Shown: piece by piece, positions 43,172 to 54,338 of the stretch | How positions within the stretch are numbered: the stretch's first letter is position 1 | Layout: the number at the start of each line of letters is the position of its first letter | Assembly (NCBI RefSeq): GCF_022760805.1 | Contig: NZ_JAIVFL010000001.1 | Span: 2,914,001 to 2,978,000 of the forward strand | Origin: Candidatus Mycolicibacterium alkanivorans | GTDB taxonomy: Bacteria > Actinomycetota > Actinomycetes > Mycobacteriales > Mycobacteriaceae | Direction of reading: 5' to 3' | Length of the DNA stretch: 64,000 bases | Translations under genes and position numbers: made by a program | Notes under the pieces: generated by a model | The model's database searches: none | Seen by the model: only the letters and a program-made list of their open reading frames with translations | Told to the model about the DNA's origin: nothing

Positions 43172-44710
43172 GTGACAACCGACACCCTCTCCCGGCCACG
43201 CACGCGACCGATCGCCATCCTCGCGGTGGTCCTGGTGGCCGCCCTGGCCATCAACGTCGAAACGACCATCGTCAATGTTGCTCTGCCGACACTGAATTCG
43301 ACCCTGGGTGCCTCCACCCGCGGTCTGCAGTGGATCGTGGACGCTTACAACCTGGCGTTCGCTGCACTGGTGCTGGCCGGCGGCACCGTCGGTGACAAGT
43401 TCGGTCGCCGCGGAACGCTGATCACCGGGCTGGTGTTGTTCGCACTCACCTGCGTCGGGGCCGCCCTGTGCACCTCGACCGGCCCGCTGATCGGCATGCG
43501 CCTGGTGATGGGCGTCGCATCGGCGCTGATCTATCCCACGACGCTGGCGATCATCACCGACACCTTCCGCGACCCGCGGCAGCGCGCCGCCGCCATTGGC
43601 GTGTGGGGTGCGGTGACGGGTCTCGGCGTGGCCATCGGCCCGATCCTCGGCGGTGCGCTGCTCGAGTCGTTCTGGTGGGGCAGCCTGTTTCTCGCGCTGG
43701 TGCCCATCGCACTGCTGGCCGCCGTCGCAGCACCGATCCTCATCCCGGCGTCGACGCCGGACCGGCAGTCACGGCTCGACCGCGGCGGACTGGTGCTCTC
43801 CGTCGCCATGCTCGGCGCGCTGGTCTACACCCTCATCGAGGCGCCCACCCGCGGCTGGTCCAGCGCTCCGACGCTGGCCGGGTTCGCTGTCGCACTGGTC
43901 GCCGCTGTGACTTTCGCCTGGTGGGAGCGCCGGCATCCGGAACCGCTGATCGACGTCACGCTGTTCACCAACCTGCGGTTCAGCGCCGCCAGTGGCGCGG
44001 TCACGGTGGCGTTCTTCGCGCTCTTCGGGTTCATCTTCCTCATCACCCAGTTCATGCAACTGTTGCAGGGCTTCGGTCCGCTGGGCACCGGTGTGCGCAT
44101 CCTGCCCGTGGCGTTGTCGATCGCGGTCGGCTCGGTGCTCGGCACCCGGCTCGCCGTGACCGGAATCGGCACCAAAGTGGTTGTGTTCGTGGGGCTTCTG
44201 ATGCTCGCCGCCTCGTTCGCCTGGATCACGGTCATCGACTTGAGCGTCACCTACCCGGTGATGGCGATGCAGATGGTTCTTCTCGGCGGCGGGTTGGGCC
44301 TGACCACCGCACCGGCCACCGACTCGATCATGGGCGTCGTGCGCCCCGAGCAGGCCGGTGCGGGCTCGGCGGTAAACGACGCAACTCGTCAGGTCGGCGG
44401 GACGCTGGGCGTCGCGGTCATCGGGAGCATCTTCTCCACCCTGTACATCCGCCACCTCGGTGACAGCGCGGGGCTGGCGAACACGCCGCAGGCCGCGCAG
44501 TCGACCGCGCAGGAAGGCCTGGCGCAGGGTCTCGCGGTGGCCGCCCAGTCGCCCGCGCCGGTCGCCGGGGCGGTGCGCACCGCCGTCGACAACGCCTTCC
44601 TCGCCGGGATGCAGGCGGGCTGCCTCACCGCCGCCGCGGTCTGCCTGGTCGGGGCGTTCTTCGTGCTGGCGGTGCTGCCGGCGCATCCCGCCGAAGCGGT
44701 CGTGTCGTGA
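43172..44710 (+). CDS. DHA2-type MFS drug exporter (14 helices)
   Basis: 512-residue major-facilitator exporter. It shows motif C-like and A-like segments (GGTVGDKFGRRG, GVWGAVTGLGVAIGPILGGAL), NVALPTLNSTLGASTRGLQW typical of EmrB/QacA members, and about 14 membrane helices. The GTG at 43172 has AAAGGCG upstream. It is paired with the TetR gene upstream. An internal piece of a close paralogue survives at 36900-37021. Substrate unknown. Confidence 0.9.
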   Translation: MTTDTLSRPRTRPIAILAVVLVAALAINVETTIVNVALPTLNSTLGASTRGLQWIVDAYNLAFAALVLAGGTVGDKFGRRGTLITGLVLFALTCVGAALCTSTGPLIGMRLVMGVASALIYPTTLAIITDTFRDPRQRAAAIGVWGAVTGLGVAIGPILGGALLESFWWGSLFLALVPIALLAAVAAPILIPASTPDRQSRLDRGGLVLSVAMLGALVYTLIEAPTRGWSSAPTLAGFAVALVAAVTFAWWERRHPEPLIDVTLFTNLRFSAASGAVTVAFFALFGFIFLITQFMQLLQGFGPLGTGVRILPVALSIAVGSVLGTRLAVTGIGTKVVVFVGLLMLAASFAWITVIDLSVTYPVMAMQMVLLGGGLGLTTAPATDSIMGVVRPEQAGAGSAVNDATRQVGGTLGVAVIGSIFSTLYIRHLGDSAGLANTPQAAQSTAQEGLAQGLAVAAQSPAPVAGAVRTAVDNAFLAGMQAGCLTAAAVCLVGAFFVLAVLPAHPAEAVVS

Positions 44711-44736
44711 CGCGGTTGGACCGGTACGGGCCCTGA

Positions 44737-47700
44737 TCAGCCCCCCAGGCAGCCCGGCCCCAGCAGGGCCTTCAGGTCACCCATCAGCGCCGAGGACGGC
44801 GTCACCCGCAGCGACTGGTCGAGTTCCAGCGTCGTGATGCGTTCACCGCTGATCAGCCGCAGATGCACCTGCGAGGTGCCGGGATGGCGGGCCAGCACCT
44901 GCTTGAGCGCGGAGACCTTGTCGATGGTGCACTGCCTGGTGGGCAGACTCACCGCCAGCGGCCGGTCGATCTGGGCGTTCGAGAAGTCCGGCACCACAAG
45001 CTCATTGGCGATCAACGAGATCCGGTCGTCCTGGACGCGCACCTTCGCCCCGACCAGCACCACGGCGTCGTCGGCGATCTCGGCGCCGAACATCGAATAG
45101 GTCTGCGGGAAGAACATCACTTCGATGCCACCGGTCAGGTCCTCCAATTGCGCTGAGGCCCAAGGCATTCCGTTCTTGTTCACCCGCCGGTTGACGCCGG
45201 CGAGGATACCGCCGACTCGGACCTGGGTGTCGTTGGCGATATCCCCGTCGAGGACGGCCGGGATCTGAGTGTCCACCTGCATGGCCAGCAGGTGAGCCAC
45301 CCCCTTGAGCGGATGGCCGGACACGTACAGGCCCAGCATCTCCCGCTCGAGTGCCAGCTTGTGCTTGTCCTCCCATTCGTCGTCGGGCACCTTGATGGTG
45401 AAGACGGCGTCGGCCGACGCCCCGTCATCGGCACCGCCGAACAGGTCGAACTGCCCCATCGCCTCGGCCTTCTTGGTGCCGAGCACCGAGTCGACGGCGT
45501 CGGTGTGCACCAGGAACAGTCCCTTGCGCGGGTGGCCCAGTGAGTCGAAAGCGCCTGCCTTGACCAGGGATTCGGTGACCTTCTTGTTGCAGGCCGCGAT
45601 GTCGATCTTGTTGAGGTAGTCGGAGAAGTCGGTGAACTTGCCTTTGGCGGTCCTGGTGGCGATCAGCGAACTCACGACGTTGGCGCCGACGTTGCGGATG
45701 GCACCGAGGCCGAACCGGATGTCGGCACCCACCGAGGCGAAGTTCAGCTCGGACTCGTTGACGTCGGGCGGAAGCACCGTGATGCCGAGCTTGCGGCAGT
45801 CGGCCAGGTACACCGCCGCCTTGTCCTTGTCGTCGCCGACCGAGGTGAGCAGCCCGGCCATGTACTCGGCCGGGTAGTTCGCCTTGAGGTAGGCCGTCCA
45901 GTACGACACCAGCCCGTAGCCCGCGGCGTGCGACTTGTTGAACGCATAGTCGGCGAACGGAAGGATGGTGTCCCACAACGCTTTGATGGCGCCTGAGGAG
46001 AACCCGTTGGCCTTCATGCCGTCGGAGAAGCCCTCGAACTCCTTCTCCAGCACCTCGCGCTTCTTCTTGCCCATGGCCTTGCGCAGAATGTCTGCTCGGG
46101 CCAGCGAGTAGCTGGCCACCTTCTGCGCGATGCGCATGATCTGCTCTTGGAAGACGATCAGGCCGTAGGTCTCAGCGAGGATGTCCTGCAGCGGCTCGGC
46201 GAGTTCGGGGTGGATCGGCTTGATCGCCTGCCGGCCGTTCTTGCGGTCGGCGTAGTCGTTGTGGGCGTTCATGCCCATCGGGCCGGGCCGGTACAGCGCG
46301 AGCACGGCGACGATGTCCTCGAACCCGGTGGGCTGCATGCGGCGCAACAGGTCTCGCATCGGGCCGCCGTCGAGCTGGAACACCCCGAGCGTCTCACCGC
46401 GGGAGAGCAGCTCGTAGGTCGCCGGGTCGTCGAGCGGCAGCGACTCCAGCACCAGGTCGATGCCCCGGTTGGCTGCGATGTTCTCCAGCGCGTCACCGAT
46501 GATGGTCAGGTTGCGCAGGCCCAGGAAGTCCATCTTCAGCAGGCCGATGGCCTCACACGACGGGTAGTCCCAGCCGGTGATGACAGCCCCGTCCTGCGGC
46601 CGCTTCCACAGCGGGATCGCGTCCGTGAGCGGCTCGGAGCTCATGATAACCGCGCAGGCGTGCACACCGGCGTTGCGGACCAGGCCCTCCAGGCCGCGCG
46701 CGGTCTCGTAGATGGTCCGGACGTCGGGGTCGGTGTCGATCAGCCCGCGAACCTCGGCAGCCTCCTTGTACCGTTCGTGGTTGGGATCGGTGATCCCCGA
46801 CAGCGGGATGTCCTTGGCCATGATCGGCGGCGGCAACGCCTTGGTGATGCGGTCGGCGATCGCGAAGCCGGGCTGACCGTAGTGCACCCGGGCGGAGTCC
46901 TTCAGTGCGGCTTTGGTTTTGATCGTGCCGAACGTGATGACCTGGGCGACCCGGTCACTGCCCCACTTCTCGGCGGCATAGCGCACCATCTCGCCGCGGC
47001 GGCGGTCGTCGAAGTCGATGTCGATATCGGGCATCGACGTGCGCTCGGGGTTGAGGAACCGCTCGAACAGCAGCCCGTGCGGGATCGGGTCGATGTCGGT
47101 GATGCCCAGCGCATAGGCCACCAGTGAGCCGGCCGCCGACCCGCGGCCCGGGCCGACGCGGATGTCCACCGAGCGGGCGTAGTTGATCAGGTCAGCCACG
47201 ATCAGGAAGTACGACGGGAAGCCCTTGTCGCAGATGACCTCGATCTCGTAGCCGGCCCGCTCGATGTACTCGGTCGGCACACCGCAGGGGAACCGGCGGG
47301 CCAGCCCGCGGTCCACCTCCTGGCGCAGCCAGGTGGCCTGGGTGTGTCCCTCTGGCACCGGGAAGATCGGCATCCGGTCGCGCGGGGTCCACACGTCGGC
47401 GTATGACTGCACCCGCTCGGCGATCAGCAGCGTGGAGTCGCAGGCCTCCGGGATCTCGGCGTCCCAGAGTGCGCGCATCTCGGCGGCCGACTTGAGGTAG
47501 TAGCCGTCGCCGTCGAACTTGAAGCGGTTCGGGTCCGACAGCGTCTTGCCGGTCTGGACACACAGCAGCGCCTCGTGGTTGTGCGCGGCGTCGCGGGTGA
47601 CGTAGTGGCAGTCGTTGGTGGCCAGCGGCCGAATTCCGAGCTTGCGGCCGACCTCGAGCAGGCCGTCACGGACCCGGCGCTCAATGGACAGCCCGTGGTC

Positions 47701-48273
47701 CATCAGCTCCAGGAAGAAGTTGTCCGGGCCGAAGATCTCGCGCCACTTGGCGGCCGACTCCAGCGCCTCCCGGTCGTGGCCGAGCCGCAGCCGGGTCTGC
47801 ACCTCACCGGACGGGCAGCCGGTGGTGGCGATGATGCCCTCGGCATGCTCGGCGATGATCTCGGCGTCCATCCGGGACCACTTGCCCAGCTGCCCCTCGA
47901 AGGACGCGCGGGAGGACAGCTTGAACAGGTTGCGCAGGCCGGTGGCGTTCTCGGCGACCATCGTCATGTGCGTGTAGGAGCCGCTGCCGGAGACGTCGTC
48001 GGCTTTCTGGCCGGGGTCGCCCCACAGCACCCGGCGGGTGTCGAACCGCGAGGCGGGCGCGATGTAGGCCTCCACGCCGATGATCGGCTTGATGCCGACC
48101 TTGGTGGCTGCGTTGTAGAACTCGCTGGCGCCGAACATGTTTCCGTGGTCGGTCATGCCGATGGCCGGCATCTCCAGGCGCTGCGCCTCGGCCAGCATGG
48201 GGGTGATCTTCGCCGCACCGTCGAGCATGGAGTACTCGGTGTGATTGTGCAGGTGCACGAAGCTGTTGCCCAT
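44737..48273 (-). CDS. dnaE1: DNA polymerase III alpha subunit DnaE1
   Basis: 1,178-residue replicative polymerase. The N-terminal PHP domain is intact ([28 protein letters not shown]), consistent with PHP-dependent proofreading described for mycobacterial DnaE1. The polymerase core has [23 protein letters not shown] and the catalytic [12 protein letters not shown], then the fingers (YADRKNGRQ ... [19 protein letters not shown]). An internal beta-clamp motif QFDLFGG and an OB domain ([20 protein letters not shown]) follow. Near full-length agreement with M. tuberculosis Rv1547. Confidence 0.98.
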   Translation of the reverse strand: MGNSFVHLHNHTEYSMLDGAAKITPMLAEAQRLEMPAIGMTDHGNMFGASEFYNAATKVGIKPIIGVEAYIAPASRFDTRRVLWGDPGQKADDVSGSGSYTHMTMVAENATGLRNLFKLSSRASFEGQLGKWSRMDAEIIAEHAEGIIATTGCPSGEVQTRLRLGHDREALESAAKWREIFGPDNFFLELMDHGLSIERRVRDGLLEVGRKLGIRPLATNDCHYVTRDAAHNHEALLCVQTGKTLSDPNRFKFDGDGYYLKSAAEMRALWDAEIPEACDSTLLIAERVQSYADVWTPRDRMPIFPVPEGHTQATWLRQEVDRGLARRFPCGVPTEYIERAGYEIEVICDKGFPSYFLIVADLINYARSVDIRVGPGRGSAAGSLVAYALGITDIDPIPHGLLFERFLNPERTSMPDIDIDFDDRRRGEMVRYAAEKWGSDRVAQVITFGTIKTKAALKDSARVHYGQPGFAIADRITKALPPPIMAKDIPLSGITDPNHERYKEAAEVRGLIDTDPDVRTIYETARGLEGLVRNAGVHACAVIMSSEPLTDAIPLWKRPQDGAVITGWDYPSCEAIGLLKMDFLGLRNLTIIGDALENIAANRGIDLVLESLPLDDPATYELLSRGETLGVFQLDGGPMRDLLRRMQPTGFEDIVAVLALYRPGPMGMNAHNDYADRKNGRQAIKPIHPELAEPLQDILAETYGLIVFQEQIMRIAQKVASYSLARADILRKAMGKKKREVLEKEFEGFSDGMKANGFSSGAIKALWDTILPFADYAFNKSHAAGYGLVSYWTAYLKANYPAEYMAGLLTSVGDDKDKAAVYLADCRKLGITVLPPDVNESELNFASVGADIRFGLGAIRNVGANVVSSLIATRTAKGKFTDFSDYLNKIDIAACNKKVTESLVKAGAFDSLGHPRKGLFLVHTDAVDSVLGTKKAEAMGQFDLFGGADDGASADAVFTIKVPDDEWEDKHKLALEREMLGLYVSGHPLKGVAHLLAMQVDTQIPAVLDGDIANDTQVRVGGILAGVNRRVNKNGMPWASAQLEDLTGGIEVMFFPQTYSMFGAEIADDAVVLVGAKVRVQDDRISLIANELVVPDFSNAQIDRPLAVSLPTRQCTIDKVSALKQVLARHPGTSQVHLRLISGERITTLELDQSLRVTPSSALMGDLKALLGPGCLGG

Positions 48274-48356
48274 AGGCCCGTCAGTCTAGGGCCGCCGACC
48301 GACAGACTTCGGCGTGTCGCGGCTCGTGTCCCGGGCCGAGTTCACGACCCCGCGCA

Positions 48357-48941
48357 TCAGGCCTCGTCACGCAACATCCGGGCGATTTCCTTGGCCTGTT
48401 CGGAGCTCACGTCGCCGGACAGCTGCAGCACTTGACCGTCGATCGGCTCGGTGATCTTGGGTGCCCACACGACGATCCCGGCTCGGACGAACGCCACCTG
48501 CTGGCCGACGTGCGCAGCGGTGTAGCGCGCGAAGTCCGTCGTGGATTCTTCTGTCATCGTCACCTGTACGAGCTGCTTGTTGGTCAGTGGATTGAGGAAC
48601 GAGTCGACGTCGGTGAGCTGCGGGCGAAGATCCTCCGGACCGAGGTCGTACACCGCGGTCTTGGTGATGTCGCAGGTGCGCAGCGGCTGATCCGGCGGCG
48701 TCGGCGGTGGCGGCTCGCACTGGTCCGGGGTGGTCACGATGGCTCTGATGACCGGCCGCAGCGCCACCGGCTTGATGGTGGGCACCGGTTTGGTGGTGGT
48801 GGTGATCGGCGTGGAGGCCTGGTTCTTCATCATGGCAGGCGCCATGAGCACACCGAGCACCGGAACAACGATCGCCGCGGCGGCCAGGGCCGCGGTGATG
48901 GCGATCAGGATCCGCCGGTTACGGCGGCTGGTGTCGGTCAT
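48357..48941 (-). CDS. Membrane-anchored protein with SecD P1-head-like C-terminal domain
   Basis: 194 residues: short basic N-terminus, one membrane helix (about 10-34; ILIAITAALAAAAIVVPVLGVLMA), a Thr/Pro-rich linker, then an exported domain. Its C-terminal half (FARYTAAHVGQQVAFVRAGIVVWAPKITEPIDGQVLQLSG) resembles the P1 head subdomain of SecD, where a similar stretch carries the catalytic-cycle movement. No other SecD parts are present. Two cysteines (QCEPP, RTCDI) could form a disulfide. Role unknown. Confidence 0.75.
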   Translation of the reverse strand: MTDTSRRNRRILIAITAALAAAAIVVPVLGVLMAPAMMKNQASTPITTTTKPVPTIKPVALRPVIRAIVTTPDQCEPPPPTPPDQPLRTCDITKTAVYDLGPEDLRPQLTDVDSFLNPLTNKQLVQVTMTEESTTDFARYTAAHVGQQVAFVRAGIVVWAPKITEPIDGQVLQLSGDVSSEQAKEIARMLRDEA

Positions 48942-49007
48942 GCGGTCCTCGGGCTTGGCGCGGTGGGCTGACCCGTGAAGCTACCCCGGAGGACCTCAGA
49001 AGTCGAG

Positions 49008-49542
49008 TCACATCGGCACGGGAGCGCCGAAGCCGGGAATGATGCCCACCGGGACGACGGCCAGCAGGATCACGCCCACGGCGAAGACCGTCAGGGTGCG
49101 GCGAGTGGGCGCGCGGTCAACCTCCGGTTGGGTGGCTGCGTAGAGCAGGAAGACCACGGACAGGTCGAAGCTGATGATCACCCACCACCGGATCCAGTCC
49201 ACCCCGGTGAGGAAGACCGGCAACATCAGGACCAACCCGATCAGCATGGTGCCGCGACGAGCCCACAGCAGCTCGCGGAACCGTCGGAACGGAACACCTG
49301 CGACGTGGCTGATGGCCAGAACCGAGACGGCGAGCACACCGATACCGAACGCGGTCGAGGCGACGAGCGCACCGGCACCCAGGCTGCCGACGAAGCGAAG
49401 GCCGTCGGTGAAGTTCTCGTCGAAGTGCGGCAGGATCGCCCGGCACGGCGATGGTCATCAGGATTGCCACCCACACCACCAGCAGCACCGCGAAAGTGAG
49501 GTAGAAGCGACGGTGGCCCTGGCTCACGGCGCTGGTCGACAT
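49008..49542 (-). pseudogene. Small multi-helix membrane protein gene broken by a frameshift
   Basis: Two overlapping frames join into one plausible protein of about 178 residues. The first part starts [20 protein letters not shown] and runs to MTIAVP; the second resumes RAILPHFDENFTDGLRFVGS and continues through three more hydrophobic segments to the stop at 49008. Removing one base from the CCGG run near 49441-49447 restores the frame as IAVRAILPHF. Either a real single-base disruption or a sequencing error. The 5' end overlaps rarD by 19 bp. Confidence 0.75.
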
Positions 49543-50510
49543 GTATCCCCCGGTGGCAGGCTCTGCGGGCTGTCTGGCCGCCGGGTGATTATAGATTCAC
49601 CGCGCCGGTCGGTCCGTTCCGCGCGCGCCCGCCGCAGCGCGTCAGCACTGAAGATCACCAGGGCAAGCCAGATCAGCGCGAACCCGATCCAGCGCGCCGG
49701 GGGCATCGGCTCGTGGTCGACGACCACACCCAGAGTCATCTGCATCGCCGGGGTCAGGTACATCAGCAGGCCCAGCGTCACCAACGGCAGGCGCTGGGCT
49801 GCCGCGGCGAACAGCAGCAGCGGGACTGCGGTGATCGGGCCCGACAACATCATCAGCGCGACATGGCCCACTCCGTGACTGGTGAACTGGCCGTGCCCGG
49901 TGAGCTGGATCGCCGCGATGTAGACGATCGCGAACGGGGCCGCGATGGCCGCCTCCAACCCGACGCTGACCCGCGGATCTGTCGGCACCACCTTCTTGAT
50001 CGCGCCGTAGAGGCCGAATGTGAACGCCAAACCCACTGCGATGTAAGGGAATCCACCCACCCCGACGCCCAGCAGCACCACGGCCGACACGGCGATCAGC
50101 ACGGCTGCCGATTGCGTGCGGTTGAGCCGCTCGCGGAAGAGCACCACGCCCAGCAGGACGCTGACCAACGGGTTGATGAAATACCCCAGCGCGGCGTCCA
50201 CCACGTGGCCGTTGTTGACGGCGTAGATGTAGATGACCCAGTTGCCCGACACCAGCGCCGAGGCACACACCAGCAGCAGCCAGGTGCGCCGGTCGATGCG
50301 CCCGATGTCCGACAGTCGGCGGGTGACCACCAGCACCGCGGCCATCAGCACGAGCGTCCACACGATCCGGTGCGCGAGCACCTCCAGCGACCCGGCCGGT
50401 TTCAACAGCGGGAAGAACAGCGGGAACAAGCCCCACGACCCGTAGGCCCCGATGCCGTACAGCAAGCCCAGGCCCCGGCGGTCGGCGGTAGTGCGCGCCG
50501 GTGGGGTCAC
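49524..50510 (-). CDS. rarD: RarD/EamA-family permease
   Basis: 328-residue EamA/DMT transporter with ten membrane helices and the RarD features [62 protein letters not shown] and [12 protein letters not shown]. RarD proteins were first linked to chloramphenicol sensitivity; the true substrate is unknown. The GTG at 50510 overlaps the pseudouridine synthase stop (GTGA), which fixes the start; the frame is open further upstream but unlike RarD. Confidence 0.9.
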   Translation of the reverse strand: MTPPARTTADRRGLGLLYGIGAYGSWGLFPLFFPLLKPAGSLEVLAHRIVWTLVLMAAVLVVTRRLSDIGRIDRRTWLLLVCASALVSGNWVIYIYAVNNGHVVDAALGYFINPLVSVLLGVVLFRERLNRTQSAAVLIAVSAVVLLGVGVGGFPYIAVGLAFTFGLYGAIKKVVPTDPRVSVGLEAAIAAPFAIVYIAAIQLTGHGQFTSHGVGHVALMMLSGPITAVPLLLFAAAAQRLPLVTLGLLMYLTPAMQMTLGVVVDHEPMPPARWIGFALIWLALVIFSADALRRARAERTDRRGESIITRRPDSPQSLPPGDTCRPAP

Positions 50511-51433
50511 GATTCGCTGCGCAGCACATCCAGCGCATGCTGCAGATCGGCCGGATAAGGGCTCGTGATCTCCATGCGTCTGCCGTCGGCCGGGTGTGCG
50601 AACGCCAACGAGCGGGCGTGCAACCACTGGCGCTCCAGGCCGAGCCGCTTCGCTAGCACCGGGTCTGCGCCGTAGGTCAGGTCACCGGCGCAGGGATGGT
50701 GCAGCGCGGCGAAGTGAACCCGGATCTGATGGGTGCGGCCGGTCTCCAGATGAATATCCAGAAGGCTTGCCGCCCTGAACATTTCGACAGTGTCGTAATG
50801 GGTGATGCTGTGCCGGCCGGTCTCGGTGACGGCGAACTTCCAGTCGTGCCCGCGGTGCCTGCCGATCGGAGCGTCGATGGTGCCGCTGGACGGGTCCGGA
50901 TGTCCCTGCACCACCGCGTGATAGCGCTTGTCGACGGTGCGCTGCTTGAAGGCGCGCTTCAGCACGGTGTAGGCCCGTTCGGACAGCGCGACCACCATCA
51001 CCCCGGAAGTGCCGACGTCCAGACGCTGCACGATGCCCTGGCGTTCGTGGATGCCCGACGTGCTGACCCGAAAGCCCGCGCCGGCCAGGCCGCCGAGCAC
51101 GGTCGGGCCGTGCCAGCCGACCGTCGCGTGAGCGGCCACCCCGGGCGGCTTGTCCACCGCGACGATGTCGTCGTCGGAGTACAGCACCGTCATGCCCTCG
51201 ATCTCCACGGGCGTGTTCTCCGGCGGCGCAGGCGCTTCCGGCAACGTGACGTGCAACCACGCCCCGGCTTCGAGCCGGTCGGACTTGCCCGCGGGCACAC
51301 CGTCGATCTCGACGCCTCCGCTTTCGGCGATCGCCGCCGCGGCGGTTCGTGACAATCCGAGCAGCCGGGCCAGGCCGGCGTCGACGCGCATGCCGGCCAG
51401 ACCCTCCGGGACTGGCATCGACCGTTCCGTCAT
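50507..51433 (-). CDS. RluD-type RNA pseudouridine synthase (Rv1540-like)
   Basis: 308 residues: N-terminal S4 RNA-binding domain (about 14-75) and RluA-family catalytic domain with [10 protein letters not shown], the catalytic Asp motif [25 protein letters not shown] and [19 protein letters not shown]. Expected to isomerise uridines of 23S rRNA helix 69, though target sites are inferred only from family. It starts within the lspA stop region (ATG 51433 shares a base with TGA), so lspA-rluD-rarD form one operon. Confidence 0.93.
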   Translation of the reverse strand: MTERSMPVPEGLAGMRVDAGLARLLGLSRTAAAAIAESGGVEIDGVPAGKSDRLEAGAWLHVTLPEAPAPPENTPVEIEGMTVLYSDDDIVAVDKPPGVAAHATVGWHGPTVLGGLAGAGFRVSTSGIHERQGIVQRLDVGTSGVMVVALSERAYTVLKRAFKQRTVDKRYHAVVQGHPDPSSGTIDAPIGRHRGHDWKFAVTETGRHSITHYDTVEMFRAASLLDIHLETGRTHQIRVHFAALHHPCAGDLTYGADPVLAKRLGLERQWLHARSLAFAHPADGRRMEITSPYPADLQHALDVLRSES

Positions 51434-52014
51434 CAGCTGGACTCGGCCTCGTCGGCCGACGGGCTCCTGCGCCTCCCGGTGGTATCGAAGTCGAACCCGA
51501 ACAGCGACAGCGCCACCAGCAGGATCGCCCCGCCGACCACGGCCGGATCGGCCACGTTGAACACCGGCCACCAGCCGACGGACAGGAAGTCGACGACGTG
51601 TCCGCGCAGCGGGCCCGGTGAGCGGAAGAACCGGTCCACCAGATTGCCCAGGGCACCGCCCAGGATCATCCCCAGACCGATCGCCCACCACGGCGAGACC
51701 AGCCGCCGGCCCATCCAGAAGATCCCGACCACCACACCGACGGCGACCAGCGTCAGCACCCAGGTATAGCCGGTGGCCATCGAGAACGCCGCACCGCTGT
51801 TGCGCACGAGCGTCCAGGTGACGGTGTCGCCGATGATCGACACCGGTTGTCCCGGGGTGAGCAGCTTGACGGCGAGAACCTTGGTGACGACGTCGAGGGC
51901 CAGCACCACACCCGCAACCGACAGCAGCAGCCGCAGGCAGCGCGGCGCCGGCCGGCTGTCCGGCTCGGCGGCCCCGGTCACCGGCGCGGCGCTTCCCGTG
52001 GTTTCATCGCTCAC
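51433..52014 (-). CDS. lspA: Lipoprotein signal peptidase (prolipoprotein signal peptidase)
   Basis: 193-residue inner-membrane aspartic protease that cleaves lipoprotein signal peptides after lipid attachment. It shows four helices and the catalytic Asp regions [12 protein letters not shown] and FNVADPAVV, plus [10 protein letters not shown]. The start is GTG 52014 with AGGGGA upstream; a long upstream open frame on the opposite side of ansA is an artefact. Divergent from ansA with 42 bp between starts. Confidence 0.95.
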   Translation of the reverse strand: MSDETTGSAAPVTGAAEPDSRPAPRCLRLLLSVAGVVLALDVVTKVLAVKLLTPGQPVSIIGDTVTWTLVRNSGAAFSMATGYTWVLTLVAVGVVVGIFWMGRRLVSPWWAIGLGMILGGALGNLVDRFFRSPGPLRGHVVDFLSVGWWPVFNVADPAVVGGAILLVALSLFGFDFDTTGRRRSPSADEAESS

Positions 52015-52056
52015 TCCCCTATCATTCCCTAGTCCGGTTGCTGCCATGATGGCCGC

Positions 52057-52977
52057 ATGCCCCGACTCGTCGTCGTGACCACCGGTGGGACGATCGCCAC
52101 CAGTGCCGACGCCGAGGGTGTGCTGCGCCCCGCGCGCGCTGGCGCGGAGCTCGCTGCCGGACTCGGCGTGGAGGTGATCGACGTCTGCAACGTCGACAGC
52201 TCCCAGCTCACCCCGGCGGACTGGTTGCGCATCGCGGCGGCCGTCGGCGATGCGGCAGCTGGAGGTGCCGACGGGATCGTCGTCACCCACGGGACCGACT
52301 CGATGGAGGAGACCGCGCTGTGGCTCGACCTCACCTACGACGCCGACGCGCCGGTGGTGCTGACCGGAGCGGCCCACTCGGACGACGCCCCGGACGCCGA
52401 CGGGCCGGCCAATCTGCGTGACGCCCTGATCGTGGCGGGCAGTGCGGGCGCCCGCGGCCTCGGTGCGCTGATCTGCTTCGCCGGGTCGGTGCGGGCTCCG
52501 CTGGGCACCACGAAGGTGGGCGGCCCCTCGCTGTTCGCCGGCACGCCGCCGCTGGGTGTGGTGCGCGACGGTGAATTCACCCTCGGCGCTGGCAAGCAGC
52601 GGCCGTACCTGGGCCGGCCCGTGGCCGGGTGCCGGGTCGACATCGTCTCGGCGTACCCGGGTGCCGACGGCGTGGCCATCGACGCGTTCATCGACGTCGG
52701 TGCGCGCGGTCTGGTTGTGGAGGCGATGGGTGCGGGCAACGCCGGTGCGCCGGTTGTCGAGGCGGTGCGGCGCGCATGCGCCCGCGGGGTGGCGGTCGCG
52801 GTCAGCACGCGGGTGCCTGCCGGCGGTGCCGGCGCCGCGTACGGACCCGGCCACGACCTGGTCGCTGCGGGGGCGGTGATGGTGCCGCGGCTGCGCGCCA
52901 GCCAGGCCCGGGTATTGCTGATGGCGGCGTTGGCTCTCGAATTACCCGTGGTCGACGTCGTCACCCGCTGGGGCTGA
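52057..52977 (+). CDS. ansA: L-asparaginase
   Basis: 306-residue type I/II asparaginase fold. It shows [10 protein letters not shown] with the nucleophilic Thr near residue 12 and [17 protein letters not shown] with the second catalytic Thr-Asp. The M. tuberculosis counterpart (Rv1538c) is needed for nitrogen use from asparagine and acid resistance; no clear signal peptide is visible here. The last 36 bp overlap the convergent dinB gene. Confidence 0.95.
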   Translation: MPRLVVVTTGGTIATSADAEGVLRPARAGAELAAGLGVEVIDVCNVDSSQLTPADWLRIAAAVGDAAAGGADGIVVTHGTDSMEETALWLDLTYDADAPVVLTGAAHSDDAPDADGPANLRDALIVAGSAGARGLGALICFAGSVRAPLGTTKVGGPSLFAGTPPLGVVRDGEFTLGAGKQRPYLGRPVAGCRVDIVSAYPGADGVAIDAFIDVGARGLVVEAMGAGNAGAPVVEAVRRACARGVAVAVSTRVPAGGAGAAYGPGHDLVAAGAVMVPRLRASQARVLLMAALALELPVVDVVTRWG

Positions 52978-54315
52978 GTTCGCCAGCTCGTCGACGTACT
53001 GCGGCCAGTCCAGGCTGTCGACCGGGTTGGCGCGCACCAGATCGACGGCCTCGACGTCGAAGGTGCGCACCGCCCCCGGCCCGCTGCCGCGGGTCTCGAA
53101 TCGCACGCTGACCACCCCGTGACCGGCGCCCTGTACCCAGCCGTGGCCGAAGCCGGGATGGCTCACGTCGTCGCCGATGCGCCAGCCTCCGGCGTCGGCT
53201 ACCGGCTCGGGCACCGGCATGTGGGTGTCGGACAGCTCGGCTTCCTGCTGCTCGAGATCGGGAAACAGCGACTCCTGCCGGACGTCGGACAGGCCCGAAA
53301 ACCCAACGCCGAGAAGGCGAATCGGGCCGACATCGCGAGGGTCGAGCAACAGCCGGCGTGCGGTGGCGGTCAGCGTCGCCGCGTCGGCGGTGGCATACGG
53401 CAGGGTCGCCGAGCGGGTCAGGGTACTCATGTCGGACTTCTTGAGTTTCACGGTGACCGTGCGGGCGCCGCGGCCGTCGCGCTCCAGGCGCTTGTGCGCG
53501 TGCTCGGCGATCGGCCCGGTGGCCTCCCGGAGCTGCTCGATGGTGGTGAGGTCGGCGGCGAAGGTCGACTCGGCGCTGATCTGTTTGGCCTCGGCCCGCT
53601 CGACGACCGGCCGGTCGTCGATGCCGCGGGCCAGCCGGTGCAGCGCGGGCCCGATGGTGGCACCCAGGATGCTGGCCGCCTCGGCGTCGGTCAGCGCGGC
53701 GAGCTGGCCGACGGTGTCGATGCCGAGGCGGTGCAGCTTGTCCTCGGCGACCGGCCCGACGCCCCACAGCCGACGCACCGGCAGGGCCTCCAGCAGGGGC
53801 GGTTCCTCGTCGCGCCGGATCACCCGCAGGCCGTCCGGTTTGGCCAGCTCGGAGGCGATCTTGGCGATCTGCTTGCCCGATCCCGCACCGACGGAGGCCA
53901 CCAGCCCGGTCTCCTCGCGCACTCGCCGGCGCAGCCGGGTACAGAACTGTTCGACGTCGGCGACGCCGGCGCCGACGAGTTCTGCGGGCTCACCGAATGC
54001 CTCGTCGAACGACAGCTGCTCGAGAACCGGGACCATGGCGCGCACCGTGTCCAGCACGCGTCGGCTCGCGACGCCATAGACGACCCCGCGCGGCGGCAAC
54101 ACCACCGCCGCGGCTCCGACCAGCCGGCGGGCTTGATGCATGGGCATCGCCGAGCGGGCGCCGAACACCCGGGCCTCGTAGCTGGCACCCGCCACCACGC
54201 CGCGCCCGCCCAAGCCGCCGACCAGAACCGGCCGGCCCCGCAGCGTCGGCCGGGTCAGCTGTTCGACGGATGCGAAGAACGCATCCATGTCGAAGTGCAG
54301 GACCCAGCGTTCCAC
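52942..54315 (-). CDS. dinX: Y-family DNA polymerase IV (DinB1/DinX)
   Basis: 457-residue translesion polymerase. Catalytic acidic residues are Asp9 ([13 protein letters not shown]), Asp104 and Glu105 ([10 protein letters not shown]); the helix-hairpin region is [24 protein letters not shown] and the little finger spans about 245-350. It carries a clamp-binding motif QESLFPD near residue 365 and then an extra C-terminal domain of about 90 residues ([20 protein letters not shown]), as in Rv1537. The clamp motif supports recruitment by DnaN. Confidence 0.93.
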   Translation of the reverse strand: MERWVLHFDMDAFFASVEQLTRPTLRGRPVLVGGLGGRGVVAGASYEARVFGARSAMPMHQARRLVGAAAVVLPPRGVVYGVASRRVLDTVRAMVPVLEQLSFDEAFGEPAELVGAGVADVEQFCTRLRRRVREETGLVASVGAGSGKQIAKIASELAKPDGLRVIRRDEEPPLLEALPVRRLWGVGPVAEDKLHRLGIDTVGQLAALTDAEAASILGATIGPALHRLARGIDDRPVVERAEAKQISAESTFAADLTTIEQLREATGPIAEHAHKRLERDGRGARTVTVKLKKSDMSTLTRSATLPYATADAATLTATARRLLLDPRDVGPIRLLGVGFSGLSDVRQESLFPDLEQQEAELSDTHMPVPEPVADAGGWRIGDDVSHPGFGHGWVQGAGHGVVSVRFETRGSGPGAVRTFDVEAVDLVRANPVDSLDWPQYVDELANSAPAGDDVDHG

Positions 54316-54338
54316 TGCTCTATCTTGCGGTCAGTGCG

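Noticed and set aside
51433..52854. Extended LspA of 473 residues
   Set aside because: The extra N-terminal part is antisense to ansA and unlike any LspA; the GTG at 52014 has a good ribosome site.
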